This document shows, piece after piece, positions 63,830 through 64,000 of a DNA stretch of 64,000 bases. The stretch's first letter is position 1. Each line of letters begins with the position of its first letter. A program made the position numbers and the translations under genes. Source of the DNA: Anodontia alba (taxonomy: Eukaryota > Mollusca > Bivalvia > Lucinida > Lucinidae); contig OZ024821.1 of the NCBI GenBank assembly GCA_964016985.1, positions 85,781,035 to 85,845,034 of the forward strand, in the 5' to 3' direction. The notes under the pieces were generated by a model. The model did no database searches. It saw nothing but the letters and a program-made list of their open reading frames with translations, and had not been told where the DNA came from.

Positions 63830-64000
63830 CAAGTCCTGGCTCTTAAGATCTGTGAGATTTGTATTATTTCCAGGAAAGTTTGGAATTTTTATATTTTTTT
63901 AATGTAGTCAGTAAGGCTGGCACGATTAATCGGATAATCGATTGATTGATAAATTCCACAAAAATGACCATCATTACAGATTTGCTAATAATCGATCATT
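63830..64000. other. Intron 4, window end
   Basis: ATTAATCGGATAATCGATTG and AAATTCCACAAAAATGA recur inverted at 37285-37345. No exon recognised. Confidence 0.4.

Overview
The window is animal nuclear DNA, most likely from a bivalve mollusc. It is AT-rich, split by long introns and packed with short inverted-repeat elements, molluscan-style tandem-repeat elements, microsatellites, Penelope-like, LINE and mariner relics, and tRNA-derived or SINE-like insertions. I see nothing bacterial, viral or CRISPR-like. The bivalve assignment is inference from the repeat style plus the two host genes.

Host genes. (1) At 3806-6583 (+) lie the last two visible exons of a TRIM-like protein: a coiled-coil part and a C-terminal NHL-type beta-propeller. 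No RING or B-box exon is visible upstream in the window. (2) At 45635-62688 (+) lie four exons of beta-1,4-galactosyltransferase 7 (B4GALT7, xylosylprotein galactosyltransferase I), which adds the first galactose to the glycosaminoglycan linker. It has a signal anchor, a DVD metal-binding motif and a GWGREDDE motif. The last ~50 codons lie beyond the window. Its introns are 5.6, 4.0 and 6.6 kb and consist largely of mobile-element debris.

Layout. 1-3.8 kb: MITEs and a tandem array. 3.8-6.6 kb: TRIM-like exons. 6.7-25 kb: palindromes, microsatellites, a 2.8-kb tandem-repeat element (9.77-12.54 kb) and degraded Penelope-like 3' ends. 25.2-28.0 kb: a mariner with intact TIRs split by a Penelope-like reverse transcriptase. 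28.4-30.05 kb: a LINE fragment. 32.95-34.65 kb: a hAT-like element with an 8-bp target duplication. 34.8-36.43 kb: a long-TIR (Mutator-like) element holding a ZSWIM-like coding fragment and a truncated mariner. 36.7-41.34 kb: a 4.6-kb TTAA-flanked long-TIR element holding two tandem arrays. 41.8-45.5 kb: more MITEs, a tRNA-like sequence and an array. 45.6-64 kb: B4GALT7.

The most unusual signal is the modular design of the hairpin elements. One palindromic core (GTGGGTACTC...) occurs inside at least three sets of unrelated ends. A second core (AAACAGTGTAGACCCAGATC) occurs in at least five contexts, about 19 times. Several of these elements end 18-35 bp before real splice acceptors. No tools were run: element boundaries are by eye, and family names for non-coding elements are inferences from termini and target duplications.
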